Assembly (NCBI RefSeq): GCF_023022965.1
Contig: NZ_CP095462.1
Location: 3,514,001-3,578,000, forward strand
Direction: 5' to 3'
Source: Ectobacillus sp. JY-23
GTDB taxonomy: Bacteria > Bacillota > Bacilli > Bacillales > Bacillaceae_G
Length of the DNA: 64,000 bases
In this document: piece after piece, positions 35,334 to 43,509 of the stretch
How the letters are laid out: the number at the start of each line of letters is the position of its first letter
Position numbering within the stretch: the stretch's first letter is position 1
Notes under the pieces: generated by a model
Database searches by the model: none
Seen by the model: the letters and a program-made list of their open reading frames with translations, nothing else
Told to the model about the DNA's origin: nothing
Translations under genes and position numbers: made by a program

Positions 35334-35708
35334 TTATTTGCGGATAAGAGACTGCACTACCCAGATACAAACGAATGCCCATATAAGTAAAATGAGTGTG
35401 CCTACAAACCAGTTCTTTGGTTTTTCCTTTTTCATCATTTCCTGTGCCTCCGCTTCGCAAGAGACGAGCACATGCTTAGGAATGAGTTTGAGTGCCAGCA
35501 TAATGCCAAGTGGTATCAGGATTAGGTCATCTAAGTAGCCTAAAATCGGAATAAAGTCCGGTATCAGATCAATGGGGCTGAACGCATAAGCTACCACACA
35601 TACAGCAAAGAGCTTGGCGTACCAAGGCACATCCTCCGATTTGCAGGCGAGATATAGAACGAAAATATGTTGTTTGAGTTGCTTTGCCCACGTTTTAATA
35701 CGATTCAT
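35334..35708 (-). CDS. YkvA-family (DUF1232) membrane protein
   Basis: A 124-residue protein with the DUF1232 signature SPIDLIPDFIPILGYLDDLILI, two or three membrane segments and a C-terminal hydrophobic helix (FVGTLILLIWAFVCIWVV). The family is widespread, with roles suggested in antibiotic tolerance but not settled. AAGGAG precedes the ATG. The dehydrogenase gene follows 23 bases later and may be co-transcribed. Confidence 0.85.
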   Translation of the reverse strand: MNRIKTWAKQLKQHIFVLYLACKSEDVPWYAKLFAVCVVAYAFSPIDLIPDFIPILGYLDDLILIPLGIMLALKLIPKHVLVSCEAEAQEMMKKEKPKNWFVGTLILLIWAFVCIWVVQSLIRK

Positions 35709-35840
35709 AGTGTCTCCTTATTTGTGTTTTGTATATTGTATCATCTAAAGATGCGGGGGAGAATGACAAAAGCGGGGAACGTACATCCTATGCACGTGAA
35801 ATAAATATGTTGTGAGGGTGGGAAGGAGGGGGAATGCGCT

Positions 35841-36083
35841 GTGACGCACTATTGGGTGACTTTGTTAGCGATAGCTGTAGCGGTTGTCTTTATAGCTGAA
35901 AAAATAAAGCAGCCGTATCCGACGCTTCTAGTTTTATTTGGACTGATTGTGGGTGTGCTACCGATTGATGCTTTAGATGAAGTGAAGCGGTACGCTGTGG
36001 ATGATAAAGTATTTCAAACGACGATAATTTTAAAAGCTATCTTCCATATGGAGGGTAGCTTTTTTGGTAGAAACGTCTGTTAG
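35841..36083 (+). pseudogene. N-terminal remnant of a CPA1-type Na+/H+ antiporter
   Basis: A GTG with an AGGAGGGGG site starts an 80-codon frame. Residues 1-60 (..VFIAEKIKQPYPTLLVLFGLIVGVLPI..) look like the first two helices of CPA1 sodium/proton antiporters, then VFQTTIIL begins helix three and the match ends. The last ~16 codons overlap a terminator hairpin. The remaining ~300 residues of the family are absent, so this is a deletion remnant, although the intact start could still yield a short membrane peptide. Confidence 0.5.
36032..36066 (+). terminator. Hairpin with T-run in the antiporter remnant
   Basis: A 14-bp stem (AAAAGCTATCTTCC with two G-T pairs), 4-base loop and T6. It insulates the ger operon from upstream. 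Confidence 0.75.
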
Positions 36084-36111
36084 TATACTTTACATAAGGA
36101 AGGTCATACTA
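36083..36111 (+). promoter_or_regulatory. gerAp: Sigma-G-type promoter of the ger operon
   Basis: GTATA (-35, matching the GYATR consensus) at 36083-36087 and CATACTA (-10, matching CATnnTA) at 36105-36111 with a 17-base spacer, 40 bases before the gerA-type ATG. GerA-family operons are forespore-expressed under sigma-G. Confidence 0.6.
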
Positions 36112-36150
36112 ACGCATATTACAAGAATCTGCCATTGAGGAAGCCTACAT

Positions 36151-37596
36151 ATGAAACAAATATCAACAATCGTGGAAACGAATCTTTTTTATGCGCGGCA
36201 AGCGCTTCATTTTAACAAAGAAGTCATCACGAGAACTGTGAGCGTTGCAGGGCTTGCGATTGGTATGGTGTATGTGGACACGATTGCATCAAAGGATGTC
36301 ATTCAAAATCATATCATGCGGCCCTTGCTGCAGCTGCGTTCTCTTTCGCACGAGGATGCAGTGCTCAGTGTAATGAATACGATTGAGATTGCAGATGCAC
36401 AGGTGCTTTCTTCCATGGAGGAAGCTGTTGCGGAGCTGACAAACGGAAAAACGCTGTTGTTTATAGAGGGGACAGATTCTTGCATCGTCGCTGATACATC
36501 AGATTGGAAGGATCGTTCCTTAGCGCCGCCGCAAACACAGCGCGTATTAAAGGGACCGCAGATTGGCTTTACGGAGCTGGCCAAAAATAATCTATCGCTC
36601 ATTAAAAGAGTTGTCAAGAATGCCGACTTGGTTATCGAGGAGCAAAGCATCGGTCAGGAAACTCAAACGAATGTATCGATTGTGTACTTAGCCGAGAAGG
36701 TAGATACAGAGATTTTACGAGATGTAAAAGAACGGCTCGCCGCCATTGAGCTATCTGCCATTCTCGATTCATCCTACATTGAAGAGGTTATGACCGACAA
36801 GCAACAAACCACCTTTCCACTTGTATTAGTGACCGAGCGACCTGATGTAACAGCGGCGCATCTGCTTGAGGGTAAGATTGTGATTGTATGTGATGGTTCT
36901 CCGAATGTACTGATTGTGCCTGCCCTATTCATTCAGTTTTTGCAGTCGCCTGAAGATTATTATGAGCCCTCTTTTTTGGAATGGACGCGACTGCTGCGGA
37001 TTCTGTCTTTTGTTGTTTCCATTTATTTAATTCCACTATATATTGCATTCACATTGTTTCATCCAGAGATGATTCCGAGTGAATTACTGATTAACCTGGC
37101 GGCGCAGCGGCAGGTTGTGCCCTTACCGGTATTGGCGGAGGTGCTTCTGTTTATGTTGCTATTTCAAATTGTACTAGAAAGCTCGATTCGGCTGCCAAAC
37201 GGGCTGACATTAGCGTTTGCGATTATTGGAACAATCATTTTGGGACAATCGGCGGCGCAGGCTGGCCTCGTGCAGCTGGCCACCTTGGTGGTGGTATCGG
37301 CGACGTATGTATTGAATTTCGCGGTACCGGTACAGCCTTTTGCCAATTCCGTCAAAACCATTCGCTATTTATTTGTATTTCTAGCGAGTACCTTCGGGTT
37401 TTACGGCATTATGCTGGGGACCATTGCACTTGTGATTCATCTATGCAGTTTGCAGAGCTTTCGCGTTCCGTACTTGTCGCCCATTATGCCGCTTCATATT
37501 CCTGATTTAAAAGACACGTTTGTTCGTACGAGTCTTAAAAAGATTGTAAATACGAAAAAGAAATACAAAACAGAACAGAATCAGCCGAGTGAGTGA
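36151..37596 (+). CDS. GerA-family spore germination protein, A subunit
   Basis: A 481-residue subunit of a germinant receptor in the inner spore membrane. The N-terminal ~260 residues are the soluble GerA domain (ends with VIVCDGSPNVLIVPALFIQFLQSPEDYYE, a family signature), followed by about five helices (SIYLIPLYIAFTLFHPEMIPSELL is highly conserved) and a basic tail. Recent models treat A subunits as oligomeric ion channels. It is first of a gerA-gerC-gerB operon in which the stop overlaps the next reading frame. Confidence 0.93.
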   Translation: MKQISTIVETNLFYARQALHFNKEVITRTVSVAGLAIGMVYVDTIASKDVIQNHIMRPLLQLRSLSHEDAVLSVMNTIEIADAQVLSSMEEAVAELTNGKTLLFIEGTDSCIVADTSDWKDRSLAPPQTQRVLKGPQIGFTELAKNNLSLIKRVVKNADLVIEEQSIGQETQTNVSIVYLAEKVDTEILRDVKERLAAIELSAILDSSYIEEVMTDKQQTTFPLVLVTERPDVTAAHLLEGKIVIVCDGSPNVLIVPALFIQFLQSPEDYYEPSFLEWTRLLRILSFVVSIYLIPLYIAFTLFHPEMIPSELLINLAAQRQVVPLPVLAEVLLFMLLFQIVLESSIRLPNGLTLAFAIIGTIILGQSAAQAGLVQLATLVVVSATYVLNFAVPVQPFANSVKTIRYLFVFLASTFGFYGIMLGTIALVIHLCSLQSFRVPYLSPIMPLHIPDLKDTFVRTSLKKIVNTKKKYKTEQNQPSE

Positions 37597-37601
37597 TTGT
37601 T

Positions 37602-38774
37602 ATGAGGTATCTATATGTTATATTTATTATTTTGTCAGCTGCTTCGCTCTCGTTTTCACAGGGTGATAAAAATGAATTAAATCAAATTGGCTTTTCCTTT
37701 GCGATGGGTGTAGACGAGGCAGAGAAGGGCTATGAGGTGTCATTGCAGCTCATCAATCCAAGCGCTTTATCGGGCGAAAAACCGATCAAAAACTCTCCTT
37801 ATGTAGTATATAAAGCAAGCGGTAAGACAATTGATGCTGCCCTAGAGCACCTGTCTGTGTATATGTCACGTCATTTGCATCTAAAGCAAATGCAAATTAT
37901 CGTCATTGGCGAAAAGATGGCACGAAACAGACCGATTCATGAGATTGCTAACTATCTATTGCAGGCGACGGATATCCCAGCCAATGTTCTGGTTGTAACG
38001 ACAAGAGATGCAACCGCTTATGAGATGCTCAAGGTCTTTGCACCTGTGGAAGGATTTTCGGGCCTTGAAATCACAAGCATCCTGCAAAAGCTGGGAAGAA
38101 AAATTCCGCAAACGGCAAGTGATATTAAAATCGATTTAATGCAGCAGGGAAAAGATTTGACGCTACCTTATATCTACATCATGGGCAAGCGCAAGCAAGG
38201 TGAGAAGCAAGCTAACTTTGAGACCCTAAAGCCCACGCATTTGGCGTATGGGGGAACCGCTTTGTTCAAAGGAGAAAAGCTCAAGGGCTTTATTGATTCG
38301 AGGGAATCGCTATACCTATACATGTTAGAGAAAAAAACATCTAATTTTCTGTTGGCTGCTAGCTGTCCTAAAGATGAAAAGAATTATTTTACCTTCAAGG
38401 TATCCGGCAGTCGCCCGAAGCTACGGGATGTAAAGATAAATGGAGATAACATACGTTTTCTATTTAATCTAAAGCTAGATGGTACCGTCAGTCAGTACAA
38501 CTGTCGTCATGACTTAGGTGATCCTGAGACAATTGAATTACTGAAAAAGGAGCTTGTGAAGGATATTGAGCATCATGTGGAGGAGGGCATGGTGGTATTT
38601 CGGAACTATGAGATAGATCCCTTTGGGTTAGGTGTGATGCTGGAAAAGCATAGTCAGCAGGAGTGGGATACAATAAAAGCAAGGTGGCCTGCTTTACTCA
38701 AAACAACGTCTATTTCTATTGATGCGGATATCAGGATTCCAAACATCGGTGATTTTAAAGTAGGGAGTGAGTGA
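37602..38774 (+). CDS. Ger(x)C-family germination protein lacking the lipobox cysteine
   Basis: A 390-residue GerC-type protein. After a signal-like hydrophobic stretch (YVIFIILSAASLSF) the family normally has a lipobox and GCWDxxEL; here the sequence is FSQGDKNEL, so Cys and Trp are absent while the Asp-x-x-Glu-Leu is kept. The rest fits GerC: three domains ending with a helix pair (DPFGLGVMLEKHSQQEWDTIKARWP) that is conserved. It should sit outside the inner membrane, but probably without lipid attachment. ATG chosen over an overlapping GTG nine bases upstream. Confidence 0.88.
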   Translation: MRYLYVIFIILSAASLSFSQGDKNELNQIGFSFAMGVDEAEKGYEVSLQLINPSALSGEKPIKNSPYVVYKASGKTIDAALEHLSVYMSRHLHLKQMQIIVIGEKMARNRPIHEIANYLLQATDIPANVLVVTTRDATAYEMLKVFAPVEGFSGLEITSILQKLGRKIPQTASDIKIDLMQQGKDLTLPYIYIMGKRKQGEKQANFETLKPTHLAYGGTALFKGEKLKGFIDSRESLYLYMLEKKTSNFLLAASCPKDEKNYFTFKVSGSRPKLRDVKINGDNIRFLFNLKLDGTVSQYNCRHDLGDPETIELLKKELVKDIEHHVEEGMVVFRNYEIDPFGLGVMLEKHSQQEWDTIKARWPALLKTTSISIDADIRIPNIGDFKVGSE

Positions 38775-38775
38775 A

Positions 38776-39873
38776 TTGCAGTCCAAGCAAGCGTTCGGTG
38801 TCATTGAACTATGCTGTACTATGCTTTTGTTTTTGCTCGGCAGCGCTATTGTACTGGGCGTCGGGCTTGAGGCGCGCAAGTACGCTTGGCTTGCGATCTT
38901 GCTGGCCGGTATGATAGGCACACTTTTGTTTGGTATGTACGTATACATTTGGAAGCATAACCATTATGGTAGTTTAGGCTTTATTTTAAAGCAGCAATTC
39001 GGAAAATATCTTGGTTTTGTATTGGCGATTATATACGCGTTGTATTTCTCGTTTATTGCATCTAGGGTGCTTATTGATTTTACGCAGTTCATCAGCAATT
39101 CCTTACTTTATAATATGAATCCTTTTTATATCAAGGTATCCATTTTGTTATTGGTACTTTACACGTATTCTAAGGGAATTGAACCATTTATCCGCTCGGC
39201 GATCTTGTTTGGGTTTGTGACGCTTTTGTTTATCATCGCGATGTTTGCCTTCATTTTACTAAGCGATTTGTTTCATCTAGAGTACATGAAACCTATGCTC
39301 CCGGTTCCGTTTGCAAATATTCGAAAAGCGGTGTTTCCACTACTGATTACTCTTCCGTTCGGCGAATTAATCGTATTTTTCACATTGCTGCCATACGTGA
39401 TAGAAAAGCGTGTTGTGTGGAAAGGCGGCAGTGTTGTGATTCTTGTATCCACCGTTATACTGTCTTTTTCTGCTTTTCTTACCATTTCCGTGCTGCACCC
39501 AGACTTAGCCTGGCAGCATATATTTCCGCTTGTAAAAGCCATTGAGCGTGTGCACGTCTTAAATTACATTCAGCGCTTAGATCTCATCGCGGTCATTATC
39601 TTTATTATCGGTGGCTTTTTTAAGATTTTTGTGTTCGCCTTCGGTTCGATTCGGATGATGCAGGAATGCTTACCACGCGTAAAACCTGGGATTCTTACTA
39701 CAATTGGATTGAGTCTCATTATGGGAGGATACTATTTTATGTCCAATAATCCCCCGCAGCATCTAAAGCTAGGCTTGGAAATCGTCCCGCCCTTTGTACA
39801 TGTGCCCCTGCAAATTGTTGTCCCCCTGCTTTTATTTGTCATAACAGCTGTACGAGCTAGGTTAGCTAAATAG
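38776..39873 (+). CDS. GerAB-family spore germination permease, B subunit
   Basis: A 365-residue membrane protein with ten helices of the amino-acid/polyamine/organocation fold; it is the germinant-binding subunit. Family features: GVIELCCTMLLFLLGSAI near the start, KQQFGKYLGFVLAIIYALYF, and PFGELIVFFTLLPYV. The start is taken as TTG at 38776 with GGGAG eight bases upstream; a GTG at 38767 is possible. Last gene of the receptor operon. The germinant cannot be predicted. Confidence 0.9.
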   Translation: MQSKQAFGVIELCCTMLLFLLGSAIVLGVGLEARKYAWLAILLAGMIGTLLFGMYVYIWKHNHYGSLGFILKQQFGKYLGFVLAIIYALYFSFIASRVLIDFTQFISNSLLYNMNPFYIKVSILLLVLYTYSKGIEPFIRSAILFGFVTLLFIIAMFAFILLSDLFHLEYMKPMLPVPFANIRKAVFPLLITLPFGELIVFFTLLPYVIEKRVVWKGGSVVILVSTVILSFSAFLTISVLHPDLAWQHIFPLVKAIERVHVLNYIQRLDLIAVIIFIIGGFFKIFVFAFGSIRMMQECLPRVKPGILTTIGLSLIMGGYYFMSNNPPQHLKLGLEIVPPFVHVPLQIVVPLLLFVITAVRARLAK

Positions 39874-39897
39874 CTTACGGAAAGGAAGGAATAAGAG

Positions 39898-40770
39898 ATG
39901 AAGGTATTAGTAACTGGAGCCTCCGGCAATGTAGGGCAGTATGTCACAAATGAGCTGTTACAGATGGGGGAGAGAGTTGTCGCAGCGGGAACTCGTGTCG
40001 AGAAGCTGGACAAGCTGTTTGGTAGCGAAGTGGAGAAGGTTGTATTGGATTTTACAAATCCCGCTACTTACGAAACAGCATTACAAGATGTAGACCGTGT
40101 GTTTCTGATAAGACCACCGCATCTTGGCAAACCGGAGGATTTATATCCGTTTATTGATGCGATGAAGCAGCATCATATAAAGTTAGTATCTTTTTTATCG
40201 CTGATGGGCGTTGAGAAAAATACCATTCCCCCTCATCATAAGATTGAAAAATACATAGAAGCATCCCGTCTGCCGTATGCACATATTCGTCCCGGCTTTT
40301 TTATGCAAAACCTATCGGGTATACATGCTGTAGAGATTCGGGAAAGAAATGCAGTTTTTGTGCCGGCAGGTAACAGTAAAACCAGTTTTATCGATGCGGA
40401 AGACATTGGCTTGGCAGCGGCAATCTTGCTCCGCAGCCCTGAAACCTATCAATATACGGCCCATACGCTTACTGGGGGAGAGGCGCTTGATTATTATCAA
40501 ATCGCGGATATTCTCACAAAAGTAACAGGAAGAACAATCACCTACGCAAAGCCAAGCTATTGGAAGTACAGAAGATACTATATCAAGCAGCGAGGCCTTG
40601 ATAAGGCGTATGTGAATGTAACAGTAGCGTTGTATTTCATGACGCGGCTGGGAACGGCCAAGGCTGTTACTACAGATTTTATAAAGCTGACTGGCAGGCA
40701 GCCGCGTACGTTTGAGGAGTTTGCGAGAAAGCATATTGATTCATTTATGTCAGTATCGCGAGGGAAATAG
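39898..40770 (+). CDS. NAD(P)-binding protein, NmrA/atypical SDR family
   Basis: A 290-residue atypical short-chain dehydrogenase. It has the glycine-rich loop VTGASGNVGQYV at 5-16 and the NmrA-type run DVDRVFLIRPPHLGKPEDLYPFIDA, with HHKIEKYIEASRLPYAHIRPGFFMQNL, typical of NAD(P)H:quinone reductases and sensor-type NmrA proteins. A good AAAGGAAGGAAT site precedes the ATG. It has its own terminator and is unrelated in function to the upstream ger genes. Confidence 0.85.
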   Translation: MKVLVTGASGNVGQYVTNELLQMGERVVAAGTRVEKLDKLFGSEVEKVVLDFTNPATYETALQDVDRVFLIRPPHLGKPEDLYPFIDAMKQHHIKLVSFLSLMGVEKNTIPPHHKIEKYIEASRLPYAHIRPGFFMQNLSGIHAVEIRERNAVFVPAGNSKTSFIDAEDIGLAAAILLRSPETYQYTAHTLTGGEALDYYQIADILTKVTGRTITYAKPSYWKYRRYYIKQRGLDKAYVNVTVALYFMTRLGTAKAVTTDFIKLTGRQPRTFEEFARKHIDSFMSVSRGK

Positions 40771-40781
40771 CTAGTAGTGGG

Positions 40782-40811
40782 AAAAGGTCCAGTAGGGGTG
40801 CTGAACCTTTT
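40782..40811 (+). terminator. Terminator after the NmrA-like gene
   Basis: An interrupted 10-bp stem (AAAAGGT.CAG against CTGAACCTTTT) with an 8-base loop and T-rich tail. Confidence 0.65.
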
Positions 40812-40858
40812 TCTTTGTTTGAAAGGGTAATGCAAATCTAAAAGCATGTATTGCTTTG

Positions 40859-41305
40859 TTAATCTATATACTTCACCACAGCCATTTCTTTCCCAAAGCG
40901 ATCTCCTTCATCAACAAAGCCGAGGCTTTTGTATAAGTGATGCGCACCTTCGTTCGTCGGGTGATAGCCGACCACAATTTTACGAGCATCCGGCAGTGCA
41001 GCGATCTCCGCGAGCATCAGCTTTGTAGCTGCTTTCCCGATGCCTCTGCCTTGAAATCTTTCGCCAATCATAATGCGGTACACCCAATACCCGTCCAACT
41101 CCTCAAGCTCTGTGTTATACATAAGAAATCCTGCCATTTCATCTCCGTAGTAGATGGCGTATGGACGGAGAGTGAGCTGGAATTTAGCCTGTAGAATGGA
41201 GATAGCATTCGGCTCTAAAAACGCGGCTTGTGCAGCAGAAACTTGAAGCTGACAGCACGTATACCAATTGTCTTCGTTTATTTCAACAAGTGTAACTATG
41301 TTCAT
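40859..41305 (-). CDS. GNAT N-acetyltransferase, polyamine/diamine acetyltransferase-like
   Basis: A 148-residue acetyltransferase. The layout VSAAQAAFLEPNAISILQAKF, RPYAIYYGDEMAGFLMYN, YRIMIGERFQGRGIGKAATKLML (acetyl-CoA loop) and NEGAHHLYKSLGFVDEGD strongly resembles spermine/spermidine acetyltransferases such as B. subtilis BltD. It probably acetylates polyamines or similar diamines. AAGGGG precedes the ATG. Monocistronic. Confidence 0.85.
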   Translation of the reverse strand: MNIVTLVEINEDNWYTCCQLQVSAAQAAFLEPNAISILQAKFQLTLRPYAIYYGDEMAGFLMYNTELEELDGYWVYRIMIGERFQGRGIGKAATKLMLAEIAALPDARKIVVGYHPTNEGAHHLYKSLGFVDEGDRFGKEMAVVKYID

Positions 41306-41400
41306 AAAGTGCCCCTTTCTTAGATAGTTCCTTTTCTAGATTTGATTGTACCATATTTTTCTAGTATTGTAGATTACATGTAGGGTTAAGGGGAGTATAT

Positions 41401-41490
41401 AAGGATCTATCGATAGAGCTTGGTTATCCAACTACGACTGAGCAACTGAAACAAGGCTATAAGCGTATGGAGGAAAGCGGCAACTTGTAG
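41401..41490 (+). pseudogene. N-terminal fragment of a GNAT acetyltransferase
   Basis: Thirty codons read DLSIELGYPTTTEQL..GYKRMEESGNL and stop. The LSxxLGYP motif followed by a helix is the usual N-terminal alpha1/alpha2 part of one GNAT branch. No start codon or remainder is present, so it is a decayed remnant in the 200-base gap. Confidence 0.35.
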
Positions 41491-41505
41491 CAAAGGAGGA
41501 GAAGC

Positions 41506-42090
41506 GTGATTACAGTTTCTATTGACACACATAGTGAAACAGAAGATTTTTTTCGAGTAATAGGTGCACCGAAATATAGGTATTATGTTCAACCTACTGA
41601 AGTGAAAAGTATGCTGTCAGCATATTTTCGCAAGATTTCTCTGCTTCCTGTATATGTGATATTCTCTACGTATCATGATTTTGAAGACATCGAGGTGCTG
41701 TTAAAAAAACTACGGCAGCCTTATGATATACAGCGTTTAGCTGATACATGTACGGTGATGATAGATGGTAAAACCGTACGATATCATGTACCTTTATTTA
41801 GGATGCAAGTAGATTGTATCAATGCGCTACAAGAGATTATCGTACAAACCTTTTGGCTGGCAGAATCGAATTGTAGCTATATTATTTCCTTTTCAAATAA
41901 TGTGCGTGTAACAACTCAAATAACAAAGAGCATGCGAAACAAGCATGTGGAGACATCCATTTTGCAAATTGATATGAATGTCCCCGCAACGACTATGTGC
42001 ATGGCACACGATGCAGATGGATTTTATTTGTTTTCAAATGAAGAGACATATAGCTCGGTAGAAAAGGTGTACAACCATTTTGCAGATTAA
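41506..42090 (+). CDS. Hypothetical protein, 194 aa
   Basis: A soluble protein of 194 residues with mixed alpha/beta character, no signal peptide and no membrane segment. The start is a GTG seven bases after AGGAGGAG. I recognise no motif; a central run of alternating charged and hydrophobic residues (YHDFEDIEVLLKKLRQPYDIQRL) and a Cys in several strands are the only landmarks. It converges with the sigma-like gene pair through a shared terminator, so a link to that system is possible but unsupported. Confidence 0.6.
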   Translation: MITVSIDTHSETEDFFRVIGAPKYRYYVQPTEVKSMLSAYFRKISLLPVYVIFSTYHDFEDIEVLLKKLRQPYDIQRLADTCTVMIDGKTVRYHVPLFRMQVDCINALQEIIVQTFWLAESNCSYIISFSNNVRVTTQITKSMRNKHVETSILQIDMNVPATTMCMAHDADGFYLFSNEETYSSVEKVYNHFAD

Positions 42091-42104
42091 CAAAAGCGGG
42101 AAGG

Positions 42105-42132
42105 AGCTCTAGCCTCCCACGAGCCTAGAGCT
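42105..42132. terminator. Bidirectional hairpin terminator
   Basis: An 8-bp perfect stem (AGCTCTAG/CTAGAGCT) with a 12-base loop, T-run on the plus side (CTTTT) and the rsoA-like stop codon inside the stem. Confidence 0.65.
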
Positions 42133-42331
42133 TTTCTACAAACTCCCAAAAACAAGGTGGTTCTTCCTGAAGTAGCTTGTCCAGCTTTTTAAGTGCTTTA
42201 ATTTTGATTTCATGGGCAAGATCTTCGCGCTCATCAAAGGTTGTTTGTTTGACGTGCAGTTTTATCTTTTTATCCAAGGCTTGGAGAATGCGGCAGGTTG
42301 TTTCATCGTGTGTCGTGAGAGATGAAAACAT
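42125..42331 (-). CDS. RsoA-like sigma co-factor: truncated sigma-70 region 2
   Basis: A 68-residue acidic/basic protein. FDEREDLAHEIKIKALKKLDKL has the spacing of sigma region 2.2 (EDLxQEvfIKxxxxLdxf), the helix that binds the beta' coiled coil, but nothing for regions 2.4 or 4 follows. In B. subtilis the SigO/RsoA pair splits sigma function this way: RsoA (79 aa) carries the core-binding region 2 and SigO the DNA-binding parts, in the order sigO-rsoA. Here the small gene follows the sigma-like gene by 28 bases on the same strand, with GGAGAA before the ATG. The identification is by motif and context. Confidence 0.6.
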   Translation of the reverse strand: MFSSLTTHDETTCRILQALDKKIKLHVKQTTFDEREDLAHEIKIKALKKLDKLLQEEPPCFWEFVEKL

Positions 42332-42359
42332 GGTCAGAATTCTCCTTTTTCTTTGTTTT

Positions 42360-42989
42360 TTATGAATGGTCTAGGTTCTGATACGCTTTTTTAATTTGTG
42401 TGAGCGTTTTTTTGAGCCAGTATGATATATTTTGTTCGGTTTGACCGAACCGCCTTGCGATTTCTTTGTTGGTCAGCTGCTGATTAAAGCGCAGCTCTAA
42501 CAGTTGTTTTTGCTTTTCTTGTAGCTTGATAGATGTGAATGCTCGTTGTAGTTTTGGGTTTTGTACGTTTTCAAAGAAATACTGCTGTTCTTTTGCCATG
42601 ACGGTATCTAAGGGTGTTTCTATGTCTGCCGCAAGTACATCAGCTAAAGACAGCGCTGCGTCGGTCGGCTGGTCAATGATGAGCTGAAAGCGCTCTTTGT
42701 GCTTTTTTAGCTTTTTATCGTAGTCGATTGCCATTCGCCGTGACATGCCGTTTAAATAGTTGGTAATGCGCACCTCGTAATAAAAGTCACGAAACGATGC
42801 TTCTAGCTGCTCCATATGCTTTTGGTTCGGATCTTGCATGAATCGCTCTAGCAAGGTAGCATTGCGGCCAATCTTCAAAAATTCTCTCATCACCGCATGT
42901 TTAAAAAGCTTTCTTTGTTTTTGCTGCACCTTTTGAAGCCTGCTTGTATATAATTCTTTTTCGGTTTCTTTGGATACACTCTGTTTCAT
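42360..42989 (-). CDS. SigO-like RNA polymerase sigma factor
   Basis: A 209-residue sigma-70-type protein. The C-terminal ~60 residues are region 4 with a helix-turn-helix (LLELRFNQQLTNKEIARRFGQTEQNISYWLKKTLTQIKKAY). The middle (FYYEVRITNYLNGMSRRMAIDYDKKLKKHKERF) resembles regions 2.4/3, but a canonical 2.2 core-binding helix is not evident, consistent with supply of that part by the partner 68-residue protein encoded 28 bases downstream. AAGGAGGT precedes the ATG. SigO-RsoA in B. subtilis responds to acid stress and drives an oxalate decarboxylase gene; no such gene is seen here. Confidence 0.68.
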   Translation of the reverse strand: MKQSVSKETEKELYTSRLQKVQQKQRKLFKHAVMREFLKIGRNATLLERFMQDPNQKHMEQLEASFRDFYYEVRITNYLNGMSRRMAIDYDKKLKKHKERFQLIIDQPTDAALSLADVLAADIETPLDTVMAKEQQYFFENVQNPKLQRAFTSIKLQEKQKQLLELRFNQQLTNKEIARRFGQTEQNISYWLKKTLTQIKKAYQNLDHS

Positions 42990-43187
42990 GCTTAGAACCT
43001 CCTTTTACTTAAAGAAGTGAAATGAGACCACGGAAAATCAAATAAAATCGAACTCATGTTCTATTATGGTACATGTGTTCGTAAAAAGCTAGATGGATTT
43101 TTTGAAAATAGAAAAAATTTCTTATTTGCCATGTATCGATATAGAAGGTTTGAGGAGATAAAAGTGAAGGTGTAACTATGTTTGTTG

Positions 43188-43232
43188 ATAATAAACGAAC
43201 ATTTAATTTTTATTTTAAAAAAATGTTCATTT
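43188..43232 (+). promoter_or_regulatory. PurBox-like pair upstream of the riboswitch promoter
   Basis: ATAAACGAACATT (GAAC at 43197-43200) agrees with the PurR consensus AWWWCCGAACWWT except for one base, and a weaker inverted partner AATGTTCATTTTT (GTTC 43225-43228) follows. They precede the -35 box directly. Spacing is slightly longer than usual, so the second box is tentative. Confidence 0.4.
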
Positions 43233-43236
43233 TTTA

Positions 43237-43265
43237 TTGAATAAACTTGCGGTGTTTGTTATATT
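43237..43265 (+). promoter_or_regulatory. Sigma-A promoter of the riboswitch-nucleosidase transcript
   Basis: TTGAAT (43237-43242) and TATATT (43260-43265) with a 17-base spacer; the transcript would start near 43272, about 22 bases before the aptamer. Confidence 0.7.
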
Positions 43266-43271
43266 AGAAAA

Positions 43272-43456
43272 GTAATAACCTTACATAATAATTACTCGTA
43301 TATGCTCGGTAATAAGGTCTGAGCGTTTCTACCTGGTTCCCATTGTAAGAACCGGACTACGAGTTGAAGTATTACAATGTTCGTGTTTTTTTGTGATGCT
43401 TTAACTTGCGTGAGTCCAGAAGGTAGAAACGATTCTACATATTCTGGATTTTTTTA
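43272..43456 (+). ncRNA. Guanine-type purine riboswitch with a transcriptional OFF platform
   Basis: Aptamer at 43294-43364: P1 ACTCGTA/TACGAGT, P2 GCTCGG..CTGAGC, J2/3 GTTTCTA, P3 CCTGGTTC/GAACCGG. The specificity base before the 3' P1 strand is C (GGAC-TACGAGT), so guanine or hypoxanthine rather than adenine is predicted. A terminator hairpin (43415-43448, T7) follows. Its 5' arm GGTAGAAAC (43422-43430) is a perfect complement of GTTTCTACC (43325-43333) in the aptamer core, so the ligand-free RNA can form an antiterminator and ligand binding releases the terminator. Confidence 0.93.
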
Positions 43457-43509
43457 TTTGGCCTAATGAGCACATGTACGAGACAACAAGAGAAAAGGGG
43501 AGCGTATGC

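Noticed and set aside
43385-43392. First T-run after the aptamer as the riboswitch terminator
   Set aside because: Only an 8-base helix that destroys P3 could precede it, with a 6-base gap; the hairpin at 43415-43448 is stronger and has the antiterminator partner.
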